From NCBI RefSeq assembly GCF_029784155.1, contig NC_073691.1, positions 23,357,639 to 23,421,638 of the forward strand: a DNA stretch of 64,000 bases, read 5' to 3'. This document shows positions 12,043 through 22,850 of this stretch, one piece after another. Below the pieces are notes generated by a model that had not been told where the DNA came from, did not search any database, and saw only the letters and a list, made by a program, of their open reading frames with translations. The DNA comes from Uranotaenia lowii. Lineage: Eukaryota > Arthropoda > Insecta > Diptera > Culicidae. Position 1 is the first letter of the stretch, and every line of letters begins with the position of its first letter. A program made the position numbers and the translations under genes.

Positions 12043-12604
12043 CGTAACATTTCATAAGGGTGAAACGAGAAAAACGCGTTTGAAAATTCGTAACACCTAT
12101 TCAAATCCTATTTGAAAAATCGACCATCTCTTGTTCAACAAAATCAAAAAATGTGCATTATATTCCCTTATTGTTCGATGGTTATCAAGAACTTTAACTT
12201 TTTTCGCTTAATTTAAGAGATTTTCGAGTTTCGCTCTTTTATTGTTTTCGATTTAGTTACGCCTGCAAGTTTCGCCCAATTGATCGGCCATTTTTGTTTT
12301 GGTATTGAAGTTTTGCCCATTCGTCCTACACGCAAAAACTAATTAGGCCGTTTTGTCACACACGGTCAACTCAGTTACGCCCCACACAAATAGAAAAATT
12401 CACTCCATTTTGAATAGGCGTAATTTCACGTTCCAACGAAAATGCATCAACAGGAAGTTTCGCCCAATTATCAATTTTTTGAAAGTTTTAAGTAATTTTA
12501 AAATGAAACCGCGTTTAATAGGTAAAGTACAACCGCGTGCATCCGGAATGACCGTTAACTCGATTTGTTTACATTTGGAAGTTTCGCCCTTTTGAAATGT
12601 TACG
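12043..12604. mobile_element. TIR element, 562 bp
   Basis: The ends are imperfect inverted repeats. The left tip reads CGTAACATTTCATAAGGGTG and the right complement reads CGTAACATTTCAAAAGGGCG. The interior repeats TTTCGCCCAATT and TTACGCC several times and has no transposase. No target duplication was found, so the superfamily is unassigned. Confidence 0.65.
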
Positions 12605-13600
12605 CTTGATTTAAACAAAAAAAAAACGCAAGGATTTCTAATTCATTGTACACAAGTTTTTTCTTTCGTTCTTTTTAAAAATGGATAGGTAATATAAGTA
12701 AGTTTGCAATAAAAAATTCGCGACCAAAAGTGGTGTATATGAGATGAAAAACGCCCAAAAATAGGCATAATCTTTGCATGCAGTTTTATTCCAATACGGT
12801 TTTGTGCGTTCAAAACTAGGAAGATGTCAATGTTTATTATCCTGGCATATATATTCTATATTTTATATTTCTAATTTAGTTTTTTCGTTGTTTTTCTAAT
12901 AAAACTTGAAGACAAAATTGTTAAAAAATGTATTTTTTAATCTTTGAATTTAGCTTTCGGGCGCTTAAAAACAATGAAGATATTTTTGCACTATTTATAT
13001 CCAGGAATTTCTATTTTAATTATTTTGGACTAATTATATCTAAGGCATGTTCAAATTAAAAGATGCATGCTTGACAAGTTGGTTTTTTAGTTGTTATAAA
13101 TAATTAAAAAAGAAAAGCCCATTCACTAACAAGATAGAAATTTTAGTGTAGGAGCTTGCAATTGATGGATTTAATTTAGGATTTTTTTTTCAAATTCACT
13201 TAATTTACTTGAATTGTAACATTTGGGTAGATGTTATTTGCTAGGACGCAGAGGTGACCTCGGTCCTAAAGTATAAATTATTTCTTTTCTCCCTTTCTCT
13301 CTTTTCCAAACTATCTATTGACTGCTAGGACGTGGCCGGCGCCGTTCATTTGACCCTTGAACAAAATTGGTGTTCTCGGTCAATCACGGATTAGCAGCCA
13401 TTGGCGATGTGGAATTCGTTCTACTGAGCCACGCCAGCGATCATGGAATTAGTAATGCATTTGATTCAATATAATCGTACTACCAGTAAACAGTTTTTAT
13501 GAAGTATACTGAAGAAATTCTACAGAATTGTTCAATATTAATTTATTACTAAAAATATAATGAAGCATTTCGGGTTCAATGTTTAAAGGTGGATGTGAGT
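12605..13600. other. AT-rich spacer with a possible decayed SINE head
   Basis: The minus strand near 13400-13435 reads GGCGTGGCTCAGTAGAACG, which resembles a tRNA A box. No good B box follows at the usual distance. The rest is featureless AT-rich DNA. Confidence 0.3.
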
Positions 13601-13949
13601 ATCCAAGCAACCAAAAGTCTCATAAAACAGGTACAAAAACGCTTACTCAGCCCCATCATTGATATTAAGTACGTTCTTATTGATACTTGATACTTCTATT
13701 CAGCTTCCAGCGGCCTTTTAATTCAGCTCCAAAAAAATCGTAAAATGAGCAAAAAATCTCTCTATCCCCTTGGCATCGGTTCATATCACCTTCTCTTGAT
13801 TATTTACTATGTTCTGTACATGGTGCCGCCATGATGCCACGCGCCGGATTCCCAACTCGACAAATCGCTCAATTGCTTCTTTCCTACATTTCCTACATAT
13901 ATCGCATCAGAATGGTCACATAATTACCAAATTACTTATTGAAAAAAAA

Positions 13950-14025
13950 CTTGCCCGGCTCGGGGATCGAACCCCGACCTTCGTGATGAGAATCGAACAC
14001 GCAACCACTAGTCCACGCCTAGATG
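13950..14025 (-). repeat. tRNA-derived SINE head or tRNA pseudogene
   Basis: The minus strand has an A-box-like GTGGACTAGTGGTTGCG, a loop containing TTCTCAT, and a B box GGGGTTCGATCCCC in a strong stem. A run of eight T follows (about 13943-13950), a good RNA polymerase III terminator. The D-arm motif resembles Glu-type tRNA. The acceptor stem is not paired and the anticodon arm has an abnormal loop, so it is not a functional tRNA. Confidence 0.6.
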
Positions 14026-14145
14026 TTGTTCTAACTGAAACTAAAACTCGAAGTGGTGATTTGATTTTGAAAGCACCTCAATGCACTTTTTATGACTTAC
14101 CAATTCCCGTTTTGAGCACTTTTGTGTCCTTTATGTGACTTAATC

Positions 14146-14335
14146 CCGTACAACGTACGTATAAGTAACTTTTGCAACTTTCAAGTTCATTAATGAGTAA
14201 ATATAGTTCACTCATGGGAATTGGGCAAATCAAGTCACATACAACGTACATATTACTCACTTTTGCAACTTACAAGTTCAATAATGAGTACATATGTAAA
14301 GTTCGCTAAAGGGAATTGGGCAGTTGATTCTCTTT
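14146..14335 (+). repeat. Tandem duplication, two units of about 94 bp
   Basis: Units starting at 14146 and about 14240 share TACAACGTAC, ACTTTTGCAACTT, AAGTTCA, TAATGAGTA and GGGAATTGGGCA in the same order with scattered differences. Confidence 0.75.
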
Positions 14336-14401
14336 GTCAGCCAATATCTAACTTTTAATGCATTCATTCAAGTAAATATGCGACTTTTGGTTGCTTGGGT
14401 A

Positions 14402-15269
14402 GTCAATCAAGCTAAGCTAAACTAAGCTATTTGTGATGTCATCAGACATAAAGCATTAATTAAAGTAATTTTTGGTTTTGTTCGAATTAAATTTTACATT
14501 TTTTCTGTCAGTAATGTTTTTTAAGAAAATGCATGAGGGTGCTGCATACATTTAGGGGTAAAAAATACTGCTAAAAATCTGATAGCTGAATTCATAAAAA
14601 TTAACGTTTGGATGGATGAAATTTTGAAATTAACAAACGCGTGATGCAATACAATCATATTCCAGTATATGGAAACGAGATTTAAAATGTGAATCTTTGA
14701 TTTGCATTTAGATGCATTTTAGCCCAGACTGGTAACTTAATTATAAAAATATTTATTTAAAAAAAATTTGGCTATTGTATTTCAGTACAGATTTAAAAGA
14801 ACTAAAATTTAAAATTCAATTGGCTAGATATCATTCCAGCTTATGTTTGGAGGATTTTTTGCTGAGAAGTCAAATTTTAAGAAAAATGCTTTTCCACTTT
14901 TCGAAACCGTTCTTAAAAAATTGGCCCATAAAGCCAGCCCGATTTGCAGCATGTTGTAGCCTAGAATTAGAAATAAGGGAATCCATCAAGCATTAAATTA
15001 GAGTGGAGTTTTTGAAAACTCAATATAATGTTCAAAAACCTTAAACCTTAAAAATAAGTTTGGTTGAATTCTCGAAATAAAACATAAAAGAAACAAAATT
15101 ATATAAAATTAGAATTCAAAACATTTTTTGCGTATTTAGTTTCCGATAAATTCACACACTTTTTTTTATAAAATGTTGCGACTTTGAATTGAGTGTTCAA
15201 ATACTAGAATCAAACCACAAAATTATTTATACAATTAAATAAAAATATTCAATATATAAGAGATTTTAG
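14402..15269. other. AT-rich spacer, no gene
   Basis: Nothing recognisable on either strand. Confidence 0.4.
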
Positions 15270-15271
15270 TA

Positions 15272-16184
15272 TGGGAGAGTGGGGAATCATGGGCCACTTT
15301 TTTTCGTTGTTCCATAACTTCTTTATTATAAAAGATAAAATGAAAATAAAAAATGGTATGGTTTTCTACATTTTCAAAGTATCATGAGATATTTTTTTAA
15401 AATTTTGAATAAGTTATTTTACCCAAATTCTGACTGTTTGAAAAAAAGCAATATTTTTTGGATTTTGAAAAATGGTGGGGAATCGTAGGCCACCAAATCC
15501 AAATTGACCAAATAACATGCAAAGTTTATGAGTTGACCCAAAACAATGATTTCCTAATTCGTTTCGTTATTCAAAAGCAATTTCAGATGATGAAATAAAA
15601 AAGAGAGCTGTGTATGATTGCATACATTCCAAAACCTGGCTCGCGAACGTTTTGTCAAAATTTCTTACATAGGATGGACAAAATATTTTTCATAACTCTT
15701 CATTCGGCATAAGAAAACTTTGCAGATAGATAAAACGTATTTTAAGTTCTGAATGTGTATAAAAACATAAAAATATAGGTGATTCAAGATGTGTGGCCTA
15801 CGATTCCCCACAAGCTACGATTTGCAAATTGGTTGCGTTTGCGTGACTTATTGATGTTTCATCAAAAATTCCTTTTCCACGTGAAAGATCATGACAAAAC
15901 TAAGATCATAAGCGTATGAGCATATTTTTGTTATGCACTTTAGGTTCCCCATCGATGAAATTAGCGGGTGTTTTTTTAATTATTTAAGTAAATTTTTCTT
16001 ACTTTTTTTAGCTTGATAAATAAAAGAAACAGATGATGCGTATTTCAGTCAACAACATATAGAAATGTATGCTCACGCAAAGCGACGACGATGACAGTTG
16101 GTTTGAGATTTTTATCTCAACACACATCTCAGATATTAAAAGTGGCCCACGTTTCCCCATGGCCCACGATACCCCACTCTCCCC
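15272..16184. mobile_element. TA-flanked TIR element, 913 bp, with a second inner inverted repeat
   Basis: The outer ends read GGGAGAGTGGGGAATCATGG on the left and the complement of GATACCCCACTCTCCCC on the right, flanked by TA (15270-15271 and 16185-16186). A second pair lies inside: GTGGGGAATCGTAGGCCAC near 15476 and its complement near 15792. Repeated GTGGCCCAC-type blocks line the right arm. It has no transposase. TA flanks suggest a Tc1/mariner-type non-autonomous element. Confidence 0.75.
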
Positions 16185-16186
16185 TA

Positions 16187-16846
16187 CAATATTTAAATTA
16201 CTGAATTAAAAATATAGTTTTTTCAAGTTTGAAAGATTACAGAATAAAAAAAAGTGGATTTTAATTTATTATTGTTTTGACTACTGAAAATAGCAATAAA
16301 AATTTTGGAAGCGATTCGTTGAGTCCTGAATAAGCTCAACGAGTTTTAATTTTGTATGGAAATTTGTATGGGAAAAATTAAATTCTTCAGTCAAAAAATC
16401 ACCGGAAATGTACTGGAAGTTAAAAAAAATACTTTGGGTGATTAATACTCCTTGATTCTTGCAGTACATTTCATGCAAACAAACCAAAACCTTACATGAA
16501 AACTTACATAGAATAGATACTCGATGTTATATAATTATTTTTTCGAAATGTATTTTTTAATTTTAATGTTTTTGACTGCTTCTTTGAAAGCTATTTTACT
16601 GTAGGATGAAAATAAAAAAATATAAAAAACTGCTTCACATAGCCAATGAGTTTGTTGGTTTATATGACCTTTGCAAAAATATTTCGTGAAATTGTTGAAA
16701 GCTATAATAAGCAAAAATTGTCATTTTTATTAACACTTTTTATTGGATTCAAATTTTTCATTTCAAATTTTACACTGCTTGGTGACCTAAAAAGCTTCGA
16801 AAAAACATATGGGATTTGCTCTTATCACGTCAATTTTTGCAGCGGT
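16187..16846. other. AT-rich spacer, no gene
   Basis: Only short chance frames. Confidence 0.4.
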
Positions 16847-16854
16847 CTATTTAC

Positions 16855-17882
16855 CAGTGTTCGACACAAAAACGCTAATCCACTAATCGCTAGTTAGTCC
16901 GATAACTTTTTGTTAGCGGTTTAATTTTGCCGCTAAATTTTGATTGAGCTAGCGAATTCAAAAGTTCCGTTATTTTTTGATTCCGTTAAATGAAGAACGC
17001 TAACTTCCATTTACTCGTTTCAAATTCACAAAATATTACTGATAGAAGTAGACTTTTTGTCATTTGACAAGTAAAGGAGACATCGGACATCATTCTTACA
17101 CCAATATGCGCTCCAAGTGAAAATAGTCACTTCTAATACAGATTAACTTTTTTTTCTCTTTAAGTACTTATTTTCTCAACATTCTCAGACAAACAATTTT
17201 ATAAATATTGTTAAACAGTATTAAACTATTTTAAACATCATTTATACAATTCAAAGCTAGAAGGTAAAGTTTTAGATATTGTTTTTTGCTTGCAAAAGTA
17301 CAGTAAACAGCCTACTAGATCAATATTTTACATGACTTTAGTATGGTTGTCCACACGCGGTGATTTGTTGAAATGCTGGAAAAATCCGCTTTTACAACTT
17401 GTTTTAAATGGATGAGATATTTACTTTTCACAAAGCAGTTTTTACAAGTATTTCAAATCAGGAAAAATTAAAATAAGATGGTATCACCATAGAATAAATT
17501 TGCATATTTATTTCATTCAGTTTTTTAGATACACATTTGGCAATGCTTCTATCATGAGAATTTTGCGTGACTATTTTGAAAGTTTGAAAAATAAAGTGAA
17601 ACCTGGTTAAAGATTTTTCAACAGACTGGTCATAATAAACAATCTGCACTATGTTTGTAAAGTATTTAAGCAAACTTTTTGAGATGCAACCATAATCCAT
17701 GCTGTTGCCATCCTGTTTACGTTATTGTTTATCAACAGTTAGCGATTAGCGATTAGCGCTTTAAGCTTGAAGCGATAAATTTTTCCGCTCATTTAGCGGT
17801 TTTAATCAGCGATCGCTAAATTTGAATGAGTTAGCGATTTAATTAGCGCCGCTAATTTTTCAATTAGCGATGCCGAACACTG
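16855..17882. mobile_element. Non-autonomous hAT element with 8-bp TSD
   Basis: The element begins CAGTGTTCGACA and ends TGCCGAACACTG, and is flanked by a perfect 8-bp duplication CTATTTAC (16847-16854 and 17883-17890). CAGTG tips and 8-bp duplications are hallmarks of hAT elements. Both subterminal regions (about 16870-16990 and 17735-17870) are crowded with AGCGAT/TAGCG motifs in both orientations, a possible transposase-binding array. The 1028-bp element contains no transposase. Confidence 0.88.
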
Positions 17883-17890
17883 CTATTTAC

Positions 17891-19960
17891 TACTCTTCCT
17901 TCATCCGAGCCTTTAGATTTTACCAAGGTATTCTTGTTTTGGAGATACTTGAAAAATATCTTGAATATGATTCCATGATTTGAAAAAAAGGAAAAATTTG
18001 AATTTTTTGTATTGTGTTGCAGACAACAAATTGGATTGATTCTTGATTAAAAACATGGTTTTTGTTCTAATTAGAATAACGACTCAAAAAATATATAAAA
18101 CATTTAAGGACAGACCTTAAAATTTTGTACACTCATTTAAATTACAAAATTTTAAATTCAAGTAGATAGTTGATAGTAAAACAATGTTCAGGGCCATTTT
18201 TCTTAATTTTCAAAATTAGAATTTCACTGAAAAACTTCTTTTTTACCTATCTTTTAAATTATTCGAACTTGTATTATCATTCACTGACAAGAAAGAATGC
18301 TTAAATTACAGCTTCATAAAATATCTGAAATGATATAAGCTGAAAAAAGGATCACCCAGCCATTATAATCGGGAAAAGAGGCGGAGTTCAGTTCCTCCCA
18401 ATGCCTTTACCTCTCAATCTTGTCGACGACCGACGCTACGATTGACGATGTCTGTAGCCCAATTGTGGCTCCAGAGAGTGATTCGTAATATCTACTCATA
18501 TACATAGCTTCTGTATACACAGGAGGGAATTGAGCAACATTGTTGATTGAATTGAAACCTAGGGAAGGCAGGAAAAGACTCCACTTGATCGTTAATTTGG
18601 CTCAATTATGTTTGATTTATTGTTTGTTTTGAGGGCGCTCGAAAATGGCCTAATCCGTCGATACTGTTTAGCTTGAAGAGTGGTATTTTTAGGTATTTGA
18701 AAATTGCAAGTGTGTACTCAAACTGCTGATGTGGCTTCATCGCCTCAGTTGAATTTAACCCATTTTATTTTATAAATTCGGAAGACTTCAAGTTGATCAA
18801 ATTGTTGTTTGAAGAATGTAATATTTTTTTAACATTTACTCTAGAAGAAGTTTTTTTTACATTCAAATTCGAATGAGTCTAATTCATATCATATTTCAAA
18901 CAACCATGCATTGACGAACCAGCGAAGCCTTTGGGAAGCTCAAAACTATTACAATTATCAGGAAATGAGCGAAAATACAAATTGGAAAATAATTACTACG
19001 TGGTCACGGCTCAATTTGGATTCACTTTCATAGATGTGGTACCAGATATGTGTTGCTTTTGGATGAAATTATGAGCGGGAAAATAATTTGTAATCAGATT
19101 GAATATTAAAACGGTCATGGCTTTTACGTTATTTGAACTTTTCTGTTCCAGTTATGTGAGTAAAATTTTCACAGAAGCGATAAATTTTATGCTTTACAGG
19201 AGTTGAGTTTAAAATTTGACACCAGATTTAACAGTCAGAAACGGAATAGAGATTTAAGGACTACAATTTTGATAACTTTTAGGAACAATTTGATCAACTC
19301 TAACGTGCTATCAAAATCGTAACATAATCAGACTATCCGACTATCGAAATAATTGGGATGCCAGAAAGCTACTGAACTATTCATTTTTATGAGCACAAAT
19401 ACGTAATTAGTTGCTTTGTGGAGTAGTCTCAAATTTAATTTACATTTGCTCAGATGGTAGCGCAAAATTGCTTTCTAGTCCAAAAGTGGAACTTTTTTCA
19501 TAGCGCTTCTATCATTCATTTTAGCTTTTAAGTATTTCAGAACATTCACTCCTTCAAACATGTTTCATAATTTGAAAGCATTAAAAATTAGTAAAATTTC
19601 ACACTAATAATAAATTGAAAATTATAACTTATTTGTTGATAGAGATAGAGATATATTTTGTACTACACGGTTGTAGAATACGCAAAAATATGAAACTTTG
19701 TCAAGAACATTAAAACTCAACTTAAACTAAAACTTAAGAGTTATAGGGGGTTTATTATGAAAGCTATTTAAAAGTTTCTTTAAAATAGCTTTTCAAAATT
19801 TTCTATTGTTAGATGAGGATTTTCATAAATAAGGTGTCCTGAGCATTTGTTTAGGTATTTGAATCATACGTTTTTCATATAAATTCAATATACTGTTACG
19901 TTTCCTAGCTGACTTATGTTGTTGAATTTTATTGACGTTTTTCTGCGAGTTTTACAAATT
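17891..19960. other. Unique AT-rich DNA, no gene
   Basis: No repeat boundaries or coding remnants could be supported. 18350-18640 is somewhat less AT-rich but has no recognisable feature. Confidence 0.4.
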
Positions 19961-19961
19961 A

Positions 19962-20733
19962 AAAACGTTTTTTTACCAGTTGTCCAGACGTTTCGAGCTA
20001 CTTTGGCATTCACTTCTCTTCAGTGGACACTAAAATATATTTTTTTTCAATTATAATTTAATATTACAATTACAATTTTTGATTTCAAACTTACAAATTA
20101 CTGGCTTTCGTCCATACTAATTTGTTCTGGCTCAGTTTGTTTTGTTATGCGTTTACATTTGTGTGTCAGTGTCTGTGTTAACTTCGAAATGACGGGGTCG
20201 AATGCTGTTTTAAAATTAACTGCTGCTGTTGTCTTTTAACAACATTGTTGTCCCCTCTTAGTTTTATGTAAAAAGTTTCTGTAGTTATTCTTGCGGTGTA
20301 TCCTGCTACTCTTCTAAAACGTTGGTGTTTTCAAAATCATATATATGACCAGTTTCTAAGCTGTGTTGTGCTAAACCAGTGCTCATTTGTTTCGTTGATA
20401 CATTTGTTTAGTGTTGTTTGATTCGGTTTTCTAAAAACGGGCTAGTTTCACCAACCTATGATTTTTTACACTTTCCACATTTTTTTCGTAGACTACATAA
20501 ATGTTTCTATTTATTGGAATTTATTTTTTTATTTTAGGTTTTTTTTTGGAATTTAAAATTACGTTTTTTTTGTCCAATGGCTGGAAAGCAACAATAATAT
20601 CAAATTGTCTTTGATATCTGGCCAGTTTTTCTCCTAAACCGGCAAAGTAGGGGATGGTTGCAAAATTATTTATAATCTTATTCGTAACACTTAAACTATT
20701 ATTAATTTGATGTGTTCTTTCTTTATAATATTA
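19962..20733 (-). mobile_element. Penelope-like element, 5'-truncated copy (RT end, GIY-YIG, 3' region)
   Basis: Reading leftward on the minus strand, about 20540-20733 encodes a reverse-transcriptase C-terminal tail with KERTHQI, then IPYFAGLGEKLARYQRQF, then IIVAFQPLDKKN. About 20441-20458 encodes YVGET, and about 20313-20377 LAQHSLETGHIYDFEN, the GIY-YIG domain. Frameshifts and stops separate the blocks. The region ends with the hammerhead-like motif at 19981-20029. The order RT, GIY-YIG, 3' ribozyme motif is that of Penelope-like elements. It is dead and lacks the RT catalytic core. Confidence 0.85.
19981..20029 (-). ncRNA. Hammerhead-like motif, second copy
   Basis: The minus strand has GTCCA, CTGAAGA (20017-20023), a shortened and poorly paired helix II, GCTCGAAACG (GAAA at 19991-19994), and TGGAC closing with GTCCA. 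It shares the motif order and the ATGCCAAAGTAGCTC-type arm with 3406-3453, but helix II is weaker. Confidence 0.45.
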
Positions 20734-20915
20734 GAGAAGAAAAACACACAGTTATAGCACTAGTAGACAGAGCAATAAGACTCACATATACTGTTTACAG
20801 GGAAAAAACATTGAGCCTACAGTTACCAATATTCTAAAACTTAATAACTATCCACGGAATTTAGTTTCATATATTATAAAAGAAAGAACACATAAAATTG
20901 ATCAAATGATCTATA
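20734..20915 (+). mobile_element. Penelope-like RT fragment, opposite orientation
   Basis: The plus strand encodes ALVDRAIRLTY (about 20757-20789), then, after a stop and a frameshift, NNYPRNLVSYIIKERTHKI (about 20843-20899). This is the part of the Penelope RT C terminus just upstream of the KERTH block at the edge of the minus-strand copy. The two fragments overlap in the KERTH region and meet head to head at about 20733/20734. Confidence 0.8.
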
Positions 20916-21745
20916 ACTGTGATTTTCAAAGTGGTCCCTACCGTAGCCTCCAGGGGGCCGTGAGCTCAACTTTATATTTTAGAGGGCGTTGGATGAGCTC
21001 AGCGGGGCGGCGTGGCCATATCTTAACTTTTATACACCGAATCAATAATAATCAATAAGAATCAAGAAAAATAGAAAGTTTAAAAGTGGTTTTTGAAAAA
21101 CTCAAAGTAACACCTAGCATTCTACAAATTATACGAAATGTCTTTGAACTTGTCGATATCTTTCAGACAAAAATACCGAAGTCATTAAAAAATATGTCAA
21201 TCACAAAATGAAAGGCATGTTTTTGTAACAAAATCTGTGTGTTCAAAAATACAGATTTCTGTAGATTGTCAATGAACTCAAATTGTTATAACTTTTTAAA
21301 GAATTTTTCTCAAAAGAAATTGGGTTTGATTTCCAATGCTTGAAAATAATCAACGTGACACATGTTGTCTCAAATAATTTACTGTACAAGCGATTGATTC
21401 TAACATTGATGTCTTCTATATATGAAATGTAAGTACCATAGGTTATAAGGATTTCAAATGGATTCAAAACAAATAATTCATTCAGCCATAATGGTAGATG
21501 TTTCCCCCTAACCACAAAAATTATTCAATTCATTAAACTATTTGCTAAGTAAAGGTGCAATAAAACCCTTTACCTTAAATATTGCCCAGGAAGAATCTTA
21601 AACTTTCAACTTTGCTTATTTCAAAACTGTAAAATAAATGAATCATAAACCATATAAATAGCATTTTCATGGAGTTTCAATTATAAGTACATTAAACATT
21701 GTGAATAAATTCCATTCATATAAACGAATTATTAAAGAAATCATA
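20916..21745. other. AT-rich spacer
   Basis: A short GC-rich stretch at 20935-21020 (GTGGTCCCTACCG, GGGGGCCGTGAGCTC) resembles decayed hAT-type ends, but no partner end was found. The rest is featureless. Confidence 0.35.
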
Positions 21746-21752
21746 AGCCAAT

Positions 21753-22714
21753 TGTACACCCAAAATTCAGCCTCTGTGCCAATGGCGTGTAGTCAATTTC
21801 ATAGCATCATTGGTACAAGAAGATAACGCGACCGGCACTGATTCGATTTGCGCCCACCGGCATTAACCTCCCAGCGTAACCGAATTGCGTATGTCTGAAT
21901 GAAACAAAATAAAAACGTTTTCGCGTCCCTCCCAATCGCATCACAAGCCGAAGAAGGATGGAAATAAATACCGGCCAACACCAGGCAGCCAGCGAACCGA
22001 GCACTGTGCGTGTGAATGTAGCAAAAGCAACAACCAAAACATCCTTCTAATTCAATCAACCGGCAAACACGGCTAAGCTGTGCGTGTGTATGTAGCAAAA
22101 GCAACAACAAAAACATTCCTTCAATTTACCGGCAAACAACACCGGCCAAGCTGCCCGGCTTTAGCAGCTGTGTATATGTAGCGTGTGTATGTAATAGCAG
22201 GCAGTAAGCAAAGCACAGTTCTCATTCAATGGGTTTCCCGTTCCTTCACTCCCGTTCCCTTTCCCGTTTCCATCTTAAGACAATGGAATGCATTGAAAGG
22301 AGGCCAAACGCCGGGAAGCCGCCGTTGTACGTTTTTTGTGATTGATCGGTAACAGAAAGCCTATGACAAATATACCTCGTCCTGCATGAAGCTCGAATAG
22401 TACACTGGTTAGAATGTCGGACTGGCAAGACGCTACAATTGGTGATGTGAGTTCGATTCTCAGTACAGCGCTGTGGTTTTAATTTTTATTTTCTTGCTTC
22501 TGGGATGAATTATCCAATAGGAAGGAAATCCCATAAAATGTTTTTCTTGTTTCGCTTGAATGTAGTGGTCATCATTTTGATTGGGAGCCGAGTCCTTATG
22601 CCAGTTACGGTTTTTCAAACATACCGTCTTCGGCACAGTGCACATTTCAGAGCATTATCGGCACAGAGATGTGCTAAAAAGGCATTGGATTTTTGCAACC
22701 TCTTCTATGGGTGT
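21753..22714 (+). repeat. SINE-like composite repeat, unit A
   Basis: This unit runs from TGTACACCCAAAATTCAG to TTCTATGGGTGT, so its ends form a short ACACCC/GGGTGT inverted repeat. A possible 7-bp duplication AGCCAAT flanks it (21746-21752 and 22715-22721). Inside are tandem stretches of about 70 bp (GTGCGTGTGTATGTAGC, AAAAGCAACAAC, ACCGGCAAAC) and a tRNA-like block. It is highly similar to unit B, which begins 1.1 kb downstream. There is no coding function: open frames in this unit arise from low-complexity sequence. Confidence 0.7.
22391..22472 (+). repeat. tRNA-like block in unit A
   Basis: An A-box-like TAGTACACTGGTTAGAATG is followed about 45 bp later by the B box GAGTTCGATTCTC. Pairing in the acceptor and anticodon arms is poor, so this is a SINE-type RNA polymerase III promoter region and not a tRNA gene. 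Confidence 0.55.
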
Positions 22715-22721
22715 AGCCAAT

Positions 22722-22850
22722 CAGAATATTAATTTGCGTAAAACTAACGTAAACATTGTGTATTTTGGAACCGATCAAAGTTAGTTGCATGCCGTTGCAT
22801 GAATTTGGACTTGGAAAGAAGTAAATTTGAAGCTAAGTCAAATCAATCAT
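22722..22850. other. Spacer between units A and B
   Basis: About 128 bp without recognised features separates the two near-identical units. Confidence 0.5.

Larger units (their letters stand above)
13601..14401. mobile_element. TIR element, about 800 bp, with internal SINE head
   Basis: The left end ATCCAAGCAACCAAAAGTC and the complement of the right end ACCCAAGCAACCAAAAGTC are inverted repeats of about 25 bp. AGT flanks both ends and may be a 3-bp target duplication. The interior contains a tRNA-like sequence (13950-14025, minus) and a 94-bp tandem duplication (14146-14335). There is no transposase. The SINE may be a later insertion, or the whole unit may be composite. Confidence 0.55.

Noticed and set aside
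13950..14025. Functional tRNA gene
   Set aside because: The acceptor stem does not pair and the anticodon arm is abnormal. Only the A box, B box and terminator are convincing.
13809..14138. 109-codon open frame on the plus strand
   Set aside because: It reads through the complement of the tRNA-like SINE head, so it is a product of repeat sequence.
20935..21020. hAT end with a GGGGGCCGTGAGC motif
   Set aside because: Only one end is visible, with no target duplication.
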